Source of the DNA: Neisseria montereyensis
GTDB taxonomy: Bacteria > Pseudomonadota > Gammaproteobacteria > Burkholderiales > Neisseriaceae
NCBI RefSeq assembly: GCF_024834045.1
Contig: NZ_JANUXW010000002.1
Location: 62,001-126,000 of the forward strand
Direction of reading: 5' to 3'
DNA: 64,000 bases
Numbering within the stretch: position 1 is the first letter of the stretch; each line of letters opens with the position of its first letter. Shown piece after piece: positions 34,789 through 44,266 of the stretch. The notes beneath the pieces are model-generated. The model did no database searches and was not told where the DNA came from. It worked only from the letters and a program-made list of their open reading frames with translations. Made by a program: the position numbers and the translations under genes.

Positions 34789-36696
34789 ATGACTTGGTCG
34801 GTAGCAGACAGCATTTCTCTTTACGGTATCCGCCATTGGGGCGATCGTTATTTTTCCGTAGGGGAAAACGGCCGTGTTATGGTGCGACCCAATGACAATA
34901 GCCCGGTGGAAGTGGATTTATATGATTTGGTATCGCAACTGAACGAACGCGGGCAGGATTTGCCGATGCTGTTTCGCTTCCCAGATATCTTGCAAGACCG
35001 TGTGGCGCGTTTGTGTGCGGCGTTTAACCGCTCTATCCGTAAAAACGAATATCAGGGGCGTTATACGGCGATTTATCCGATTAAGGTGAACCAACAGGAA
35101 TCGGTGGTTAAAAATATTATCGTGCCGAAAAACGAACAGGTATCTATTGGCTTAGAAGCCGGTTCCAAGCCCGAACTGATGATTGTGCTGGCGTTTGCAC
35201 CTAAAAACGGCACGATTGTGTGCAACGGCTATAAAGACCGCGACTTTATCCGTTTGGCGCTGATTGGCCAGCGACTCGGCCATCAGGTGTTTATCGTGAT
35301 TGAAAAAGAATCCGAAGTGGATTTGGTGATTGAAGAATCGCGCAATCTCGGTATCCGTGCCAATATCGGCCTGCGTGTGCGGTTGTCGTCGCTGTCTTCG
35401 AGTAAGTGGGCGGATACCGGCGGTGAGAAAGGCAAATTCGGTTTATCGGCCGCACAATTGATTTCGGCAGTTGAAAAACTGACCGCTGCCGGTTTGGGCG
35501 ATACGGTTAAATTAATGCATTTCCATATGGGTTCGCAAATTTCCAATATTGCCGACTACCGTATAGGCTTTAAAGAAGCCGTGCGTTATTTTGCCGAGTT
35601 GCGCAGCTTAGGGCTGCCGATTGAATATGTGGACGTGGGCGGCGGTTTGGGCGTTGATTACGACGGTACCCACTCGCGCAATGCCAGCTCGATTAATTAT
35701 GATATAGGCGAATATTCGCATGTGATTGTGTCGATGTTGGCCGAATATTGTAATACCCACAATGTGCCGCATCCGCATATCTTTTCGGAATCGGGCCGCG
35801 CTATGACGGCACACCATGCGGTTTTGGTGATGAATGTGACCGATGTGGAAACCCTGCCCGAACAGATTCCCGATATTGCCGACCCTGAAACGCTTTCGTT
35901 TGCTACGCAAAAGCTGATTGCCTATTTGGATATTAACGACAGCGAAATGGTTACCGAAACCTATTACCGTATCGGCCATTACCTCACCGAAGTAACCGAG
36001 CTTTATCTGGAAGGCAAAGTGCCGTTAAAAGAAAAAGCACTGGCCGAACAGCTTCATGCGGTATTGTGCCGCCGTCTGAAAACGCAATTGCAGGCGGGTA
36101 GGCGTTCGCAGCGTCAGGTTTATGATGATTTAAACGACAAACTGGCCGACAAATATTTCTGCAATTTTTCCGTGTTCCAAAGCTTGCCGGATACATGGGC
36201 GATCGGGCAGGTATTGCCGATTATGCCGCTACACCGTTTGGACGAACGCCCGACCCGCCGTGCGGTTTTGCAAGACTTGACCTGTGATTCCGACGGCAAA
36301 ATCAGCCAATATGTTGACCAGCAGAGTATAGAATCCAGCATGCGCGTGCATGCCTTGAACTCCGGCGAACCGTATATGCTCGGTGTGTTTATGGTGGGGG
36401 CTTATCAGGAAATTCTCGGCGATATGCATAATCTGTTCGGCGATACCGATTCGGTGAACGTTTATGTGCGCGACAACGGCAATATCGAATTCGGCGGTAT
36501 GGAAGAACACGATACCATTGAAGATATGCTGCATTATGTGCACCTTTCTACCAACGAAGTGATTAACCGTTTTGAAGAAAAAACCCGCTGGGCACAATTG
36601 AAAGCGACCGAGCGCAAACTTTATACCGCCGAATTTCTACATGCGTTGAAACAAAGCAGCTATTTGAGCACCGAAGCGGAAGACGAGCAGGAATAA
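34789..36696 (+). CDS. speA: Biosynthetic arginine decarboxylase
   Basis: Protein of 635 aa from the ATG at 34789 (MTWSVADS), with AAGGATAAAG upstream; a GTG at 34735 would add 18 residues. It decarboxylates arginine to agmatine for polyamine synthesis with PLP and magnesium. Landmarks: [19 protein letters not shown], in which the lysine binds [41 protein letters not shown] and the C-terminal [18 protein letters not shown]. Full length compared with E. coli SpeA (658). No speB (agmatinase) follows within the window. Confidence 0.95.
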   Translation: MTWSVADSISLYGIRHWGDRYFSVGENGRVMVRPNDNSPVEVDLYDLVSQLNERGQDLPMLFRFPDILQDRVARLCAAFNRSIRKNEYQGRYTAIYPIKVNQQESVVKNIIVPKNEQVSIGLEAGSKPELMIVLAFAPKNGTIVCNGYKDRDFIRLALIGQRLGHQVFIVIEKESEVDLVIEESRNLGIRANIGLRVRLSSLSSSKWADTGGEKGKFGLSAAQLISAVEKLTAAGLGDTVKLMHFHMGSQISNIADYRIGFKEAVRYFAELRSLGLPIEYVDVGGGLGVDYDGTHSRNASSINYDIGEYSHVIVSMLAEYCNTHNVPHPHIFSESGRAMTAHHAVLVMNVTDVETLPEQIPDIADPETLSFATQKLIAYLDINDSEMVTETYYRIGHYLTEVTELYLEGKVPLKEKALAEQLHAVLCRRLKTQLQAGRRSQRQVYDDLNDKLADKYFCNFSVFQSLPDTWAIGQVLPIMPLHRLDERPTRRAVLQDLTCDSDGKISQYVDQQSIESSMRVHALNSGEPYMLGVFMVGAYQEILGDMHNLFGDTDSVNVYVRDNGNIEFGGMEEHDTIEDMLHYVHLSTNEVINRFEEKTRWAQLKATERKLYTAEFLHALKQSSYLSTEAEDEQE

Positions 36697-36766
36697 CCGT
36701 TTCAGACGGCCAAAAGTTTTTATGGCTTGTGACGCCGCTTTTTTTATCTTTATAAAAGGGAACTAT

Positions 36767-37456
36767 ATGAAAACCTTAGGCATGATTGGCGGCATGAGCC
36801 CTGAGAGCACCGTTTCTTATTACCACATTATCAACCGCGAAGTGAACCGCCGTTTGGGTGGCAATCATAGTGCCGAAATATTGCTATACAGCATTGATTT
36901 TGAAACCATTGCCGCCATGCAACGGGCAGAGGATTGGCGGCAGGCGGGCGAAGTGTTGGCCGCTGCCGCAGTTAAGTTGGCTGCAATGGGGGCGCAAGCT
37001 GTGGTATTGGCAACCAATACCATGCACAAAGTCGCTTCTGCTATTGAGCAGGCGGTGGATATTCCTTTGATTCATGTGGTTGATGTGACCGCCGAAGCAG
37101 TTAAACGGCAGGGTTTGAATAAGGTCGGCCTGTTGGGAACGCGTTTTACAATGAACGATGATTTTTATATTGAACGTGCTAAGGCATCGGGCATAGAAAC
37201 CATAGTGCCTTCCGAACCGGATCAAGAAGAAATCCATCGGATTATTTTTGAAGAATTGTGCCTGAACCGTTTTACCGATTCTGCCAAAGCTTATTATCTC
37301 GGCGTGATGGAATGGCTGGCGGAGCAGGGGGCGCAAGGTATTATATTCGGTTGTACGGAAATCGGGTTGCTGTTGTCACCGCAGGAATGCCCGTTGCCGG
37401 TTTTCGACAGTGCTCAGATTCATGCTTTGGCAGCGGTGGAATTTGTTTTGTCGTAA
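36767..37456 (+). CDS. Amino-acid (aspartate/glutamate) racemase, YgeA type
   Basis: Protein of 229 aa from the ATG at 36767, with AAAAGGGAAC upstream; the longer frame from 36722 is rejected. N-terminal KTLGMIGGMSPESTVSYY. The first catalytic position, cysteine in classical aspartate racemases, is Thr83 (LATNTMHKV), and the second is Cys196 (IIFGCTEIGLL). This Thr/Cys pair and the TNTMHK motif match E. coli YgeA, an L-specific broad racemase. It may supply D-amino acids for the cell wall. It stands 70 bp after speA, possibly on the same transcript. Confidence 0.87.
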   Translation: MKTLGMIGGMSPESTVSYYHIINREVNRRLGGNHSAEILLYSIDFETIAAMQRAEDWRQAGEVLAAAAVKLAAMGAQAVVLATNTMHKVASAIEQAVDIPLIHVVDVTAEAVKRQGLNKVGLLGTRFTMNDDFYIERAKASGIETIVPSEPDQEEIHRIIFEELCLNRFTDSAKAYYLGVMEWLAEQGAQGIIFGCTEIGLLLSPQECPLPVFDSAQIHALAAVEFVLS

Positions 37457-37544
37457 AACAAGGTTTTAGGCCGTCTGAAAGATTTAAAGCGATATCGGAT
37501 AATACTGCTTTCGGTTGTGGTGATGGATTTTGCAGATAAAAAGA

Positions 37545-37591
37545 TGCCCCGTTGTCATTTATCCGCCAGGCGGGTAAATGTATACGGGGCA
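37545..37591. other. Long nested hairpin between racemase and pirin genes
   Basis: TGCCCCGT (37545) pairs with ACGGGGCA (ending 37591), enclosing CATTTA...CCG and CGGG...TAAATG. Stacked stems separated by short bulges total about 17 pairs. No T-run. It lies between convergent genes and could be a terminator for both or a small structured RNA. Confidence 0.5.
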
Positions 37592-37669
37592 AAGTTCTTA
37601 CTTTCGGGCTTGTGGTACTACTTAAACTTTAAAACTTCAAAAAAACTAAACTAAAAATCTTTCTTTTTC

Positions 37670-38407
37670 TTAATGGCGTTGGTTGATATTGGCTTCGATA
37701 TCCATCGGCACATCCATCAACAGGATTTCGGCATCGCCTAGGGCTTCTACATCGAACCCGTCGGTTTCCCATAAACCCAAACCGTCGCGTTCGTTGAGTT
37801 CAATCCCGCCGACTTTGGCTTTGCCTTTGATTACAAACGCATAAACACCGTTACCTGCACGTTTGACGTTGTAATGTTTTTTATTGCCGTCTGAAAACTT
37901 AGCCAGCGAGAACCATGCGTTTTGGTGAATCCAAACACCGTCGTCATCCATATTCGGGGATACGATTTGTTGGAAATCGTTGGGCTTGGCTTCCGTTGCA
38001 ATATTCACTTGCTGATAGCGCGGTTTCACACGGTTTTTGCGTGGCAATACCCAAATTTGTAAAAATTTTACGGCTTGGTCGTGGTTTGCGTTCATTTCGC
38101 TATGAACAACGCCTGTTCCGGCAGACATCGCCTGCACATCGCCGTTTCTAATAATGCTGCCGTTGCCCATGCTGTCTTTGTGGGCCAAGTCGCCGCTTAG
38201 GGGTACGGAAATAATTTCCATATCGCGATGGGGGTGGGTACCGAAACCCATACCGGCTTCTACAAAGTCGTCATTGATAACGCGCAGCACACCGAAACCC
38301 ATACGCTCGGGGTTATAATAATTAGCAAAGCTGAAAGTATGTGCGCTTTTTAACCAGCCATGGTTAGCAAAACCGCGTGAACCTGCTGCGTGGTAAACTG
38401 TTTGCAT
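37670..38407 (-). CDS. Pirin-family protein (YhhW-like)
   Basis: Protein of 245 aa with two cupin domains. The metal site is in the first: THPHRDMEI (His58, His60), then GTGVVHSEMN (His102, Glu104). This matches bacterial pirins and YhhW, which have quercetin 2,3-dioxygenase activity in vitro; the role in vivo is unclear. MQTVYHAAGSRG and FSFANYYNPERMGFG are standard N-terminal marks. Monocistronic; divergent from the S-formylglutathione hydrolase gene across a 325-bp AT-rich gap in which no clear operator was found. Confidence 0.9.
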   Translation of the reverse strand: MQTVYHAAGSRGFANHGWLKSAHTFSFANYYNPERMGFGVLRVINDDFVEAGMGFGTHPHRDMEIISVPLSGDLAHKDSMGNGSIIRNGDVQAMSAGTGVVHSEMNANHDQAVKFLQIWVLPRKNRVKPRYQQVNIATEAKPNDFQQIVSPNMDDDGVWIHQNAWFSLAKFSDGNKKHYNVKRAGNGVYAFVIKGKAKVGGIELNERDGLGLWETDGFDVEALGDAEILLMDVPMDIEANINQRH

Positions 38408-38732
38408 GATGATGTTCCTTATTTTGTTATTAGGACTTGTTGGCTTCTCAAGCGATGGGTGAATTATACGAGTGCCCGAAGCGGTGAAAAAGCAGCCAAT
38501 ACGAAAAGAACTGTTTACTATATGGATACAATAATATTTTTATAACCTTGATTGTTTACTCTAAAGAATGTCAAAAAATATAAAATATTCAAAAGAATGA
38601 TGGCCTTTGAGCGGTTTTTAATTTATAAAACAGATGAAAAAAAATAATCGGTAGCACGTTATGTTTGCTTGTTAAGATACAAAAAGGCAGCTGTTCCACG
38701 TTATATTTTTATCAAGAATATTGAGGATAAGT

Positions 38733-39572
38733 ATGAGCGAATTAACTTTAATAGAGCGTCACAAAATGTTTAACGGCCATCAAGAGCGTTATCGGCATGC
38801 TTCCAAAACCAATAATTGCGAAATGACCTTCAGCATTTATTTGCCGCCGATGGCTTTGCAAGGCTATAAAGTGCCGGTTTTGTATTGGCTTTCCGGTATT
38901 ACCGCAACCGATGAAAACTTTACTTTGAAAGCCGGGGCGCAACGTTTTGCCGCACAATGGGGCATGGCATTGGTGATGGCGGATACTTCGCCGCGTGGCG
39001 AAGGGGTGGCCGACCGTGATGAGCTGGGCGTGGGATTGGGTGCCGGCTTTTATGTGAATGCCACCGAAATGCCGTGGGCGAAGCATTATCAGATGTATGA
39101 TTATATTGTGCACGAATTGCCTGAATTGGTGGAAAGCCATTTTCCGGTAACAGATAAGCGCAGTATTGCCGGCCATAGCATGGGCGGGCATGGTGCGTTA
39201 ATGATCGCCTTGAAAAATCCGGGCCGTTATGCTTCCGTTTCTGCTTTTGCCCCGATAGCGAATCCTTCGGAAACACCGTTATGGCAAAAAGCATTAACCG
39301 CTTATTTGGGTGAAGATCGCAGTGCTTGGTTGCCATACGACAGCACCGAGTTGGTTAAAAATGCTACGCAGACCTTGCCGATATGGGTGGATCAGGGCGA
39401 TAGCGATGAATATTATCAAGAATTGCGGCCGGAAGCGTTTATCAATGCCGCCCGTGGCAAAGGTTTCAATGTGCAATTCAGTATGCGCAAAGGCTATGAT
39501 CATAGTTACTTTTTCGTCGGCAGCTTTATTGATGCGCATATTGAGTTTCACGCCGATGCTTTAGGCTTATAA
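38733..39572 (+). CDS. S-formylglutathione hydrolase (esterase D)
   Basis: Protein of 279 aa from ATG 38733 with GAGGATAAG upstream. Alpha/beta hydrolase with the nucleophile elbow GHSMGGHG (Ser149), an acid residue in DQGDSDEYY (about Asp223) and His257 (KGYDHSYFF). It hydrolyses S-formylglutathione in the last step of glutathione-dependent formaldehyde removal. In pathogenic Neisseria the partner adhC (glutathione-dependent dehydrogenase) lies close; none is seen in this window. Ends before two DUS pairs. Confidence 0.93.
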   Translation: MSELTLIERHKMFNGHQERYRHASKTNNCEMTFSIYLPPMALQGYKVPVLYWLSGITATDENFTLKAGAQRFAAQWGMALVMADTSPRGEGVADRDELGVGLGAGFYVNATEMPWAKHYQMYDYIVHELPELVESHFPVTDKRSIAGHSMGGHGALMIALKNPGRYASVSAFAPIANPSETPLWQKALTAYLGEDRSAWLPYDSTELVKNATQTLPIWVDQGDSDEYYQELRPEAFINAARGKGFNVQFSMRKGYDHSYFFVGSFIDAHIEFHADALGL

Positions 39573-39619
39573 AATCAAAGCCGTGTAACGGTTTGAAGCG
39601 GCAATCAAGTCATTGCCAT

Positions 39620-39649
39620 AGGCCGTCTGAAAATGTTTTCAGACGGCCT
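39620..39649. terminator. DUS terminator
   Basis: AGGCCGTCTGAAA and TTTCAGACGGCCT with a 4-nt loop, 48 bp after the S-formylglutathione hydrolase stop. Confidence 0.85.
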
Positions 39650-39806
39650 GATATCAGGGAATCATGGCTATCGGCGTATTTTCAGTTAAAATAGCACGAA
39701 ATCGTTTTAAAGCCGAGGTTTATGTTTTTAGCATAAAGTGTTATTTTTATCTATATATGCCAGCCTTTTGCCGTTTTTAACTGATTTAAAAAGAATCCCG
39801 TTTGAA

Positions 39807-39845
39807 TAGGCCGTCTGAAAGCATAATAGGGTTTCAGACGGCCTA
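39807..39845. terminator. Second DUS inverted pair, before dapD
   Basis: TAGGCCGTCTGAAA at 39807-39820 and TTTCAGACGGCCTA at 39832-39845, loop 11 nt. It lies 36 bp upstream of dapD and so within its leader or promoter, a position that would interfere if it ended transcription efficiently. Confidence 0.65.
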
Positions 39846-39881
39846 CGCCCGATTAATTAGAGCCTTTTTAGGAAAGAAAAC

Positions 39882-40703
39882 ATGTCATTACAAAATATTA
39901 TCGAAACAGCGTTTGAAAACCGTGCGGAAATCAGCCCGGCAACGGTAACGCCCGAAGTAAAAGAAGCGGTAGAGGAAACCCTGCGTCAGTTGGATTCGGG
40001 CGCATTGCGCGTTGCCGAACGCCTAGGTGTCGGTCAATGGCAAGTCAACGAATGGGCGAAAAAAGCCGTATTGTTGTCATTCCGTATTCAAGACAACGGT
40101 GTATCGGACGACGGTGTGAATAAATATTTCGATAAAGTGCCGACCAAATTCGCCGATTGGGACGAACAAACCTTTAAATCTGCCGGTTTCCGCGCCGTTC
40201 CCGGTGCCGTTGCCCGCCGTGGTAGCTTCGTCGCGAAAAATGTGGTGCTGATGCCGTCTTATGTGAATATCGGTGCTTATGTGGATGAAGGTGCGATGGT
40301 GGATACTTGGGCAACCGTCGGCTCTTGTGCGCAAATCGGTAAAAACGTTCATTTGAGCGGTGGTGTGGGTATTGGCGGGGTGTTGGAACCGTTGCAAGCC
40401 AACCCGACCATTATTGAAGACAACTGCTTTATCGGCGCCCGCTCTGAAATCGTGGAAGGGGTGATTGTCGAAGAGGGCAGTGTGATTTCTATGGGGGTGT
40501 ATATCGGCCAATCAACCAAAATCTACGACCGTGAAACCGGCGAAATCCATTATGGCCGCGTACCTGCCGGTTCGGTGGTGGTATCGGGCAACCTGCCGTC
40601 TGCCGATGGTAAATACAGCCTGTATTGCGCGGTGATTGTGAAAAAAGTAGATGCGCAAACCCGCTCGAAAACCAGCGTGAACGATTTATTACGCGGGGTT
40701 TAA
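39882..40703 (+). CDS. dapD: Tetrahydrodipicolinate N-succinyltransferase
   Basis: Protein of 273 aa (E. coli 274). It succinylates tetrahydrodipicolinate in the lysine/meso-diaminopimelate pathway, in the cytoplasm as a trimer. The N-terminal domain is helical; residues ~100-240 form a left-handed beta-helix of hexapeptide repeats ([52 protein letters not shown]). AGGAAAG upstream of ATG 39882. Single gene with DUS elements on both sides. Confidence 0.97.
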   Translation: MSLQNIIETAFENRAEISPATVTPEVKEAVEETLRQLDSGALRVAERLGVGQWQVNEWAKKAVLLSFRIQDNGVSDDGVNKYFDKVPTKFADWDEQTFKSAGFRAVPGAVARRGSFVAKNVVLMPSYVNIGAYVDEGAMVDTWATVGSCAQIGKNVHLSGGVGIGGVLEPLQANPTIIEDNCFIGARSEIVEGVIVEEGSVISMGVYIGQSTKIYDRETGEIHYGRVPAGSVVVSGNLPSADGKYSLYCAVIVKKVDAQTRSKTSVNDLLRGV

Positions 40704-40760
40704 ACTTTTGTTTAAACAGTCATCGAGGCCGTCTGAATCATATTAAACCGTAATAAAAAA

Positions 40761-40792
40761 CAAAGCCGTCTGAAAAGTTTCAGACGGCTTTG
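40761..40792. terminator. DUS-type terminator between dapD and the flavoprotein gene
   Basis: CAAAGCCGTCTGAAA and TTTCAGACGGCTTTG form a 15-bp stem with a 2-nt loop. It serves both convergent genes. A further single DUS is at 40726-40737. Confidence 0.85.
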
Positions 40793-40810
40793 ATCATTAT
40801 AGATTATGTT

Positions 40811-42262
40811 TTATACACCCGGGCATTCGGAACATTCGTCGCTTTGTAGGCCGAGTCTGAGCTGTTTGTTGACATCACGCAATGCGGTGCGTAAACCTTC
40901 TTCGATAACGGGATGGTAGAACGGCATATCCAGCATTTGCGGAATGGTCATTTTTTGTTGGTGTGCCCATGCTAACAAGTGTGCCAAGTGTTCGACAGCC
41001 GGGCCGACCATTTCCGCACCGACAAACAAACCGGTACCTTGTTCGGCATAAATGCGCATGTGGCCTTTATTGACCAACATCACACGGCTACGCCCCTGAT
41101 TTCTGAAGGAAACTTCGCCGATAACCAAGCATTCGGGATTTTTAAAGCGCTCCATAACCTGATTATATTTTAAGCCGACAAAGGCGATTTGCGGATTGGT
41201 AAAGACCACACCCATCGGGCTGCGGCGCAAACCGTTTTCAATATTGGGGTAAAGGCCGGCATTATCACCGGCAATTTTGCCCTGATCACTGGCTTCATGT
41301 AGCAGCGGTATTTGGTTGGATGCGTCGCCGGCAATAAAAATATGGGGAATGCTGGTTTGCATGGTCAGCGGATGGGCTTTCGGTACGCCTTTGTTATCTA
41401 ATTCGATATCAAGGTTTTCCAAGCCGAGTTTATCTACATTCGGATGGCGGCCGATGGCGGCCAATAGATAATCGGCAACGTATACACCGCGCGATCCGTC
41501 TTTACTATTCCAGTTTACTTCTACTTTACCTTGTTCGTTGAGTGTGATTTCGGTGCTGCAATCTAAGTGCAACGGTATTTCTTCGCTGAAAATGCGGGTG
41601 GCTTCTTCTGAAACGACAGGATCATTAATGGCGGCAATTCTATGGCCGGCAGCGAAGATTTCTACGTTCACGCCCAAGCGGTGTAAAGCCTGGCCTAATT
41701 CCAAACCGATGACACCGGGGCCGAAAACGGCAACGCTTTCCGGCAGGGTGTCCCATGAGAAAACATCATCGTTAACAATGAGTTTGTCGCCCAGCTCGGT
41801 TCGCCAGCCGGGTAATACAACAGGATGTGAACCGGTAGCAATCACAATGCGGTCTGCTTTGATGAGGGTGTGATCGTCAACTTGGATGGTGTGTTCGTCG
41901 ACAAATTTAGCCGAGCCCATAATGCGTTTTTCTTCAGGCCATGCTTCTACATCTTCCAAAACAAAACCGACAAAACGGTCGCGTTCGGATTTTACCCGAT
42001 TCATGACTTCTTCACCGTTCACATTTACGCTGTCTTTATCCAAATGGATGCCGAACGGATCGGTGTGCAAAGCGTGATGGCGTGCTTCTGCGGCGGCAAT
42101 CAGCAGTTTGGACGGCATACAGCCGACGCGGGCACAAGTTGTACCGAATACGTTGTTTTCAATCAGATAAACATTATCTGTATGTTTCAGTGCGCTACGG
42201 AATGCGCCCATGCCGGCAGTTCCGCCGCCGATAACGACAACGTCAGCTTGAATTTGTTTCAT
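40811..42262 (-). CDS. Pyridine nucleotide-disulfide oxidoreductase (dihydrolipoamide dehydrogenase-like; gonococcal Gor type)
   Basis: Protein of 483 aa. FAD motif VVVIGGGTAGMGAF, redox pair Cys43-Cys48 (TTCARVGCMPSK), NAD motif VFGPGVIGLELGQAL, FAD motif IFIAGDASNQ and the C-terminal interface MPFYHPVIEEGLRTALRD. The tail ends in a second cysteine pair, Cys477 and Cys480 (ECSECPGV), which ordinary dihydrolipoamide dehydrogenases lack. In gonococcus the gene next to the OxyR-controlled peroxiredoxin is called gor; gene order here is the same, 309 bp downstream of the Prx-Grx gene. It probably reduces a disulfide carrier in peroxide defence; substrate is not proven. Confidence 0.82.
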   Translation of the reverse strand: MKQIQADVVVIGGGTAGMGAFRSALKHTDNVYLIENNVFGTTCARVGCMPSKLLIAAAEARHHALHTDPFGIHLDKDSVNVNGEEVMNRVKSERDRFVGFVLEDVEAWPEEKRIMGSAKFVDEHTIQVDDHTLIKADRIVIATGSHPVVLPGWRTELGDKLIVNDDVFSWDTLPESVAVFGPGVIGLELGQALHRLGVNVEIFAAGHRIAAINDPVVSEEATRIFSEEIPLHLDCSTEITLNEQGKVEVNWNSKDGSRGVYVADYLLAAIGRHPNVDKLGLENLDIELDNKGVPKAHPLTMQTSIPHIFIAGDASNQIPLLHEASDQGKIAGDNAGLYPNIENGLRRSPMGVVFTNPQIAFVGLKYNQVMERFKNPECLVIGEVSFRNQGRSRVMLVNKGHMRIYAEQGTGLFVGAEMVGPAVEHLAHLLAWAHQQKMTIPQMLDMPFYHPVIEEGLRTALRDVNKQLRLGLQSDECSECPGV

Positions 42263-42571
42263 ATTATTTCCTTTTATGTGGGAAAGCCGTTTGCGGCTGC
42301 TATTTTTTAAATCTTGATACTGAAAAGAGGGTTAAACCAATTCAATCTTATGAAAACAGAATAATTTTAAAGGGGATACGGCTTTCATAAGATAACTGTT
42401 TATGGGTATGGATAGTTTTCTGAAATCAGCATTTTTAAATAGTAAATAATCCAAACGTGCCATTATGAAATGAAATCATAACGACACGCTTGAATAAAGA
42501 AGCAGTGTTGTCTATCAGCATTGCTTCAATTATCAGGCTGGCTGGCCAACCTGATTAGATATAAAAGCGGA
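42263..42571. other. 309-bp non-coding gap in the peroxide-defence pair
   Basis: AT-rich, no gene, no DUS. It may carry a separate promoter for the flavoprotein gene. Nothing else was recognised. Confidence 0.5.
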
Positions 42572-43303
42572 TTAGGCTAAGTAAGCTTCTAAATCTTCGC
42601 TGCCGCCGATATATTTACCACCGATAAATACTTGCGGTGCAGATGTTTTACCGGTAATTGCGCGTACGGATACGATGCTGGCATCTTTACCCAATACAAT
42701 TTCTTCGTAAGCCAAGCCTTTGCTTTCCAACAATTTTTTGGCTTTGCTGCAGAATGGGCAGCCGGGTTTGGTAAAGATGGCAACAGATTCTTGAGCTTTC
42801 CAGTTCGGAGCAAGATATTTCAGCATGGTGTCGGCATCGGAAACTTCAAAGGGGTCGCCTTCTTTTTCCGGCTCGATAAACATTTTTTCGATGGTGCCGT
42901 CGTTCACCACCATAGAATAACGCCAAGAACGTTGGCCGAAACCTAAATCGTCTTTTTCAACCAACATGCCCATGCCTTTGGTGAATTCGCCGTTACCATC
43001 CGGAACCATAATAATGTTTTCAGATTCTTCTTCTGCGGCCCATGCATTCATTACGAAAGTATCGTTTACAGACACGCACAAAATGCTGTCGATACCGTTT
43101 TGTTTGAATGCTTTAGCCAATTCGTTATAGCGTGGCAAGTGAGATGAGGAGCAGGTCGGTGTGAAAGCGCCGGGCAAAGAGAATACGATAACTTTTTTAC
43201 CTTTGAACAAGTCATCAGTAGATACATCTTTCCAAGAATCGCCTACGCGAGTGTGGAATACGACATTGGGGACTTTTTGTCCGGTGCGGTCTTCAAAAGC
43301 CAT
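42572..43303 (-). CDS. Hybrid peroxiredoxin 5-glutaredoxin (Prx-Grx fusion)
   Basis: Protein of 243 aa with a Prx5 domain (residues 1-160, peroxidatic Cys51 in [11 protein letters not shown]) fused to a glutaredoxin (residues ~170-243, KPGCPFC, Cys182 and Cys185; [13 protein letters not shown]). Such fusions, known from Haemophilus and Neisseria, reduce peroxides with glutathione without a separate glutaredoxin. The gonococcal counterpart (prx) is under OxyR control. The upstream AT-rich region has a half-site-like ATAGTTCTAAT at 43411 but not a full OxyR box. Start at ATG 43303 with AAAAGGAGT upstream. Confidence 0.95.
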   Translation of the reverse strand: MAFEDRTGQKVPNVVFHTRVGDSWKDVSTDDLFKGKKVIVFSLPGAFTPTCSSSHLPRYNELAKAFKQNGIDSILCVSVNDTFVMNAWAAEEESENIIMVPDGNGEFTKGMGMLVEKDDLGFGQRSWRYSMVVNDGTIEKMFIEPEKEGDPFEVSDADTMLKYLAPNWKAQESVAIFTKPGCPFCSKAKKLLESKGLAYEEIVLGKDASIVSVRAITGKTSAPQVFIGGKYIGGSEDLEAYLA

Positions 43304-43651
43304 TTTGATACTCCTTTTAGTATATTAAACAAACGGTATAAAAAGATAGATAAGGAATGATTAGAAATCAGTGCTGTTATTCTAGCCCGAAATCTAAATT
43401 TGCATAATTTATAGTTCTAATAGTATTAATAATAGAAATTTATATAAACAAAAATTCTTTCTAAATTCTTTATCGTTATAAATATAAGGCTGATAGCTCA
43501 TAAAGCCAGTTTGATTTACATGAATTTACGGCGCTTAATCAGAATGAGTCAGGCTTTATTGGTCAAGCATATTTTGATAAAGGCGTCTTTGCAACTGTCG
43601 GGTGATTGCTTAAAATAAAACCATCTTATGCCCATTATGATGTAGGTGACG
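43304..43651. other. ~350-bp AT-rich divergent promoter region
   Basis: Lies between the Prx-Grx gene and the NlpC/P60 lipoprotein gene. No DUS. Possible imperfect OxyR-like repeats (ATAG at 43411 and 43432) are off by one base from the usual spacing. TAAAGCC at 43500 and GGCTTTA at 43553 are distant complements. Nothing firm. Confidence 0.4.
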
Positions 43652-44191
43652 ATGATGAATACATCAAAAAAAATACTGTTATTATGCGTGCCTTTTTTAC
43701 TGGCCGCTTGCGGTAGTACGCCCAAGCATAGGGCGGAAGTGAGCAGTAAACCCAAGCAGGTGGCGCGTTCTTCTGCTTCGCAAGTGCATATTACCCATAT
43801 TGACCGCGATCAGGCGGCACAAGAATTGATGTTGCACGGAATGAGCTTGATTGGCACGCCGTATCGTTATGGCGGCTCGGATACTGCGACAGGTTTTGAT
43901 TGCAGCGGCATGATTCAATTTGTTTATCAAAACGCATTGGGTGTGTCGCTGCCGCGTACGGCGCGTGATATGGCGGCGGCTTCGCGCCGGATTGACCCGA
44001 GCCGTCTGAAAACGGGTGATTTGGTATTTTTTAATACCGGCGGTTCGAGTAAGTATTCGCATGTGGGGTTGTATATCGGCAATGGCGAATTTATTCATGC
44101 GCCTTCAAGCAAAGGGGTGATTCGCACGGAAAAAATGTCTAATCCCTATTTTGCGAAAAGGTTTGTCGGGGCGCATACGTTTTTTAATTAA
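43652..44191 (+). CDS. NlpC/P60-family lipoprotein (peptidoglycan endopeptidase)
   Basis: Protein of 179 aa from ATG 43652; the adjacent ATG at 43655 is as good (AGGTG at 43645). Lipobox LLAAC with Cys20. A linker is followed by the NlpC/P60 domain: GTPYRYGGSDTATGFDCSG (Cys84), KYSHVGLYIG (His137) and FIHA (His149), a complete Cys-His-His triad. Expected to cut stem-peptide cross-links in the periplasm and to be anchored in the outer membrane. Convergent with trpS, separated by a DUS terminator. Confidence 0.92.
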   Translation: MMNTSKKILLLCVPFLLAACGSTPKHRAEVSSKPKQVARSSASQVHITHIDRDQAAQELMLHGMSLIGTPYRYGGSDTATGFDCSGMIQFVYQNALGVSLPRTARDMAAASRRIDPSRLKTGDLVFFNTGGSSKYSHVGLYIGNGEFIHAPSSKGVIRTEKMSNPYFAKRFVGAHTFFN

Positions 44192-44211
44192 TATTATCCG
44201 TGATATAAAAT

Positions 44212-44248
44212 AACAGGCCGTCTGAATAATGATTTCAGACGGCCTGTT
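44212..44248. terminator. DUS terminator between convergent genes
   Basis: AACAGGCCGTCTGAA(T) and (A)TTCAGACGGCCTGTT form a stem of 15-16 bp with a short loop, between the lipoprotein gene and trpS, about 20 bp from each stop. Confidence 0.88.
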
Positions 44249-44266
44249 ATTTTATGGCGATGGCCT

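Noticed and set aside
43411-43445. OxyR box upstream of Prx-Grx
   Set aside because: ATAG half-sites are present but the spacing is off by one and the CTAT partners are missing; not listed as a site.
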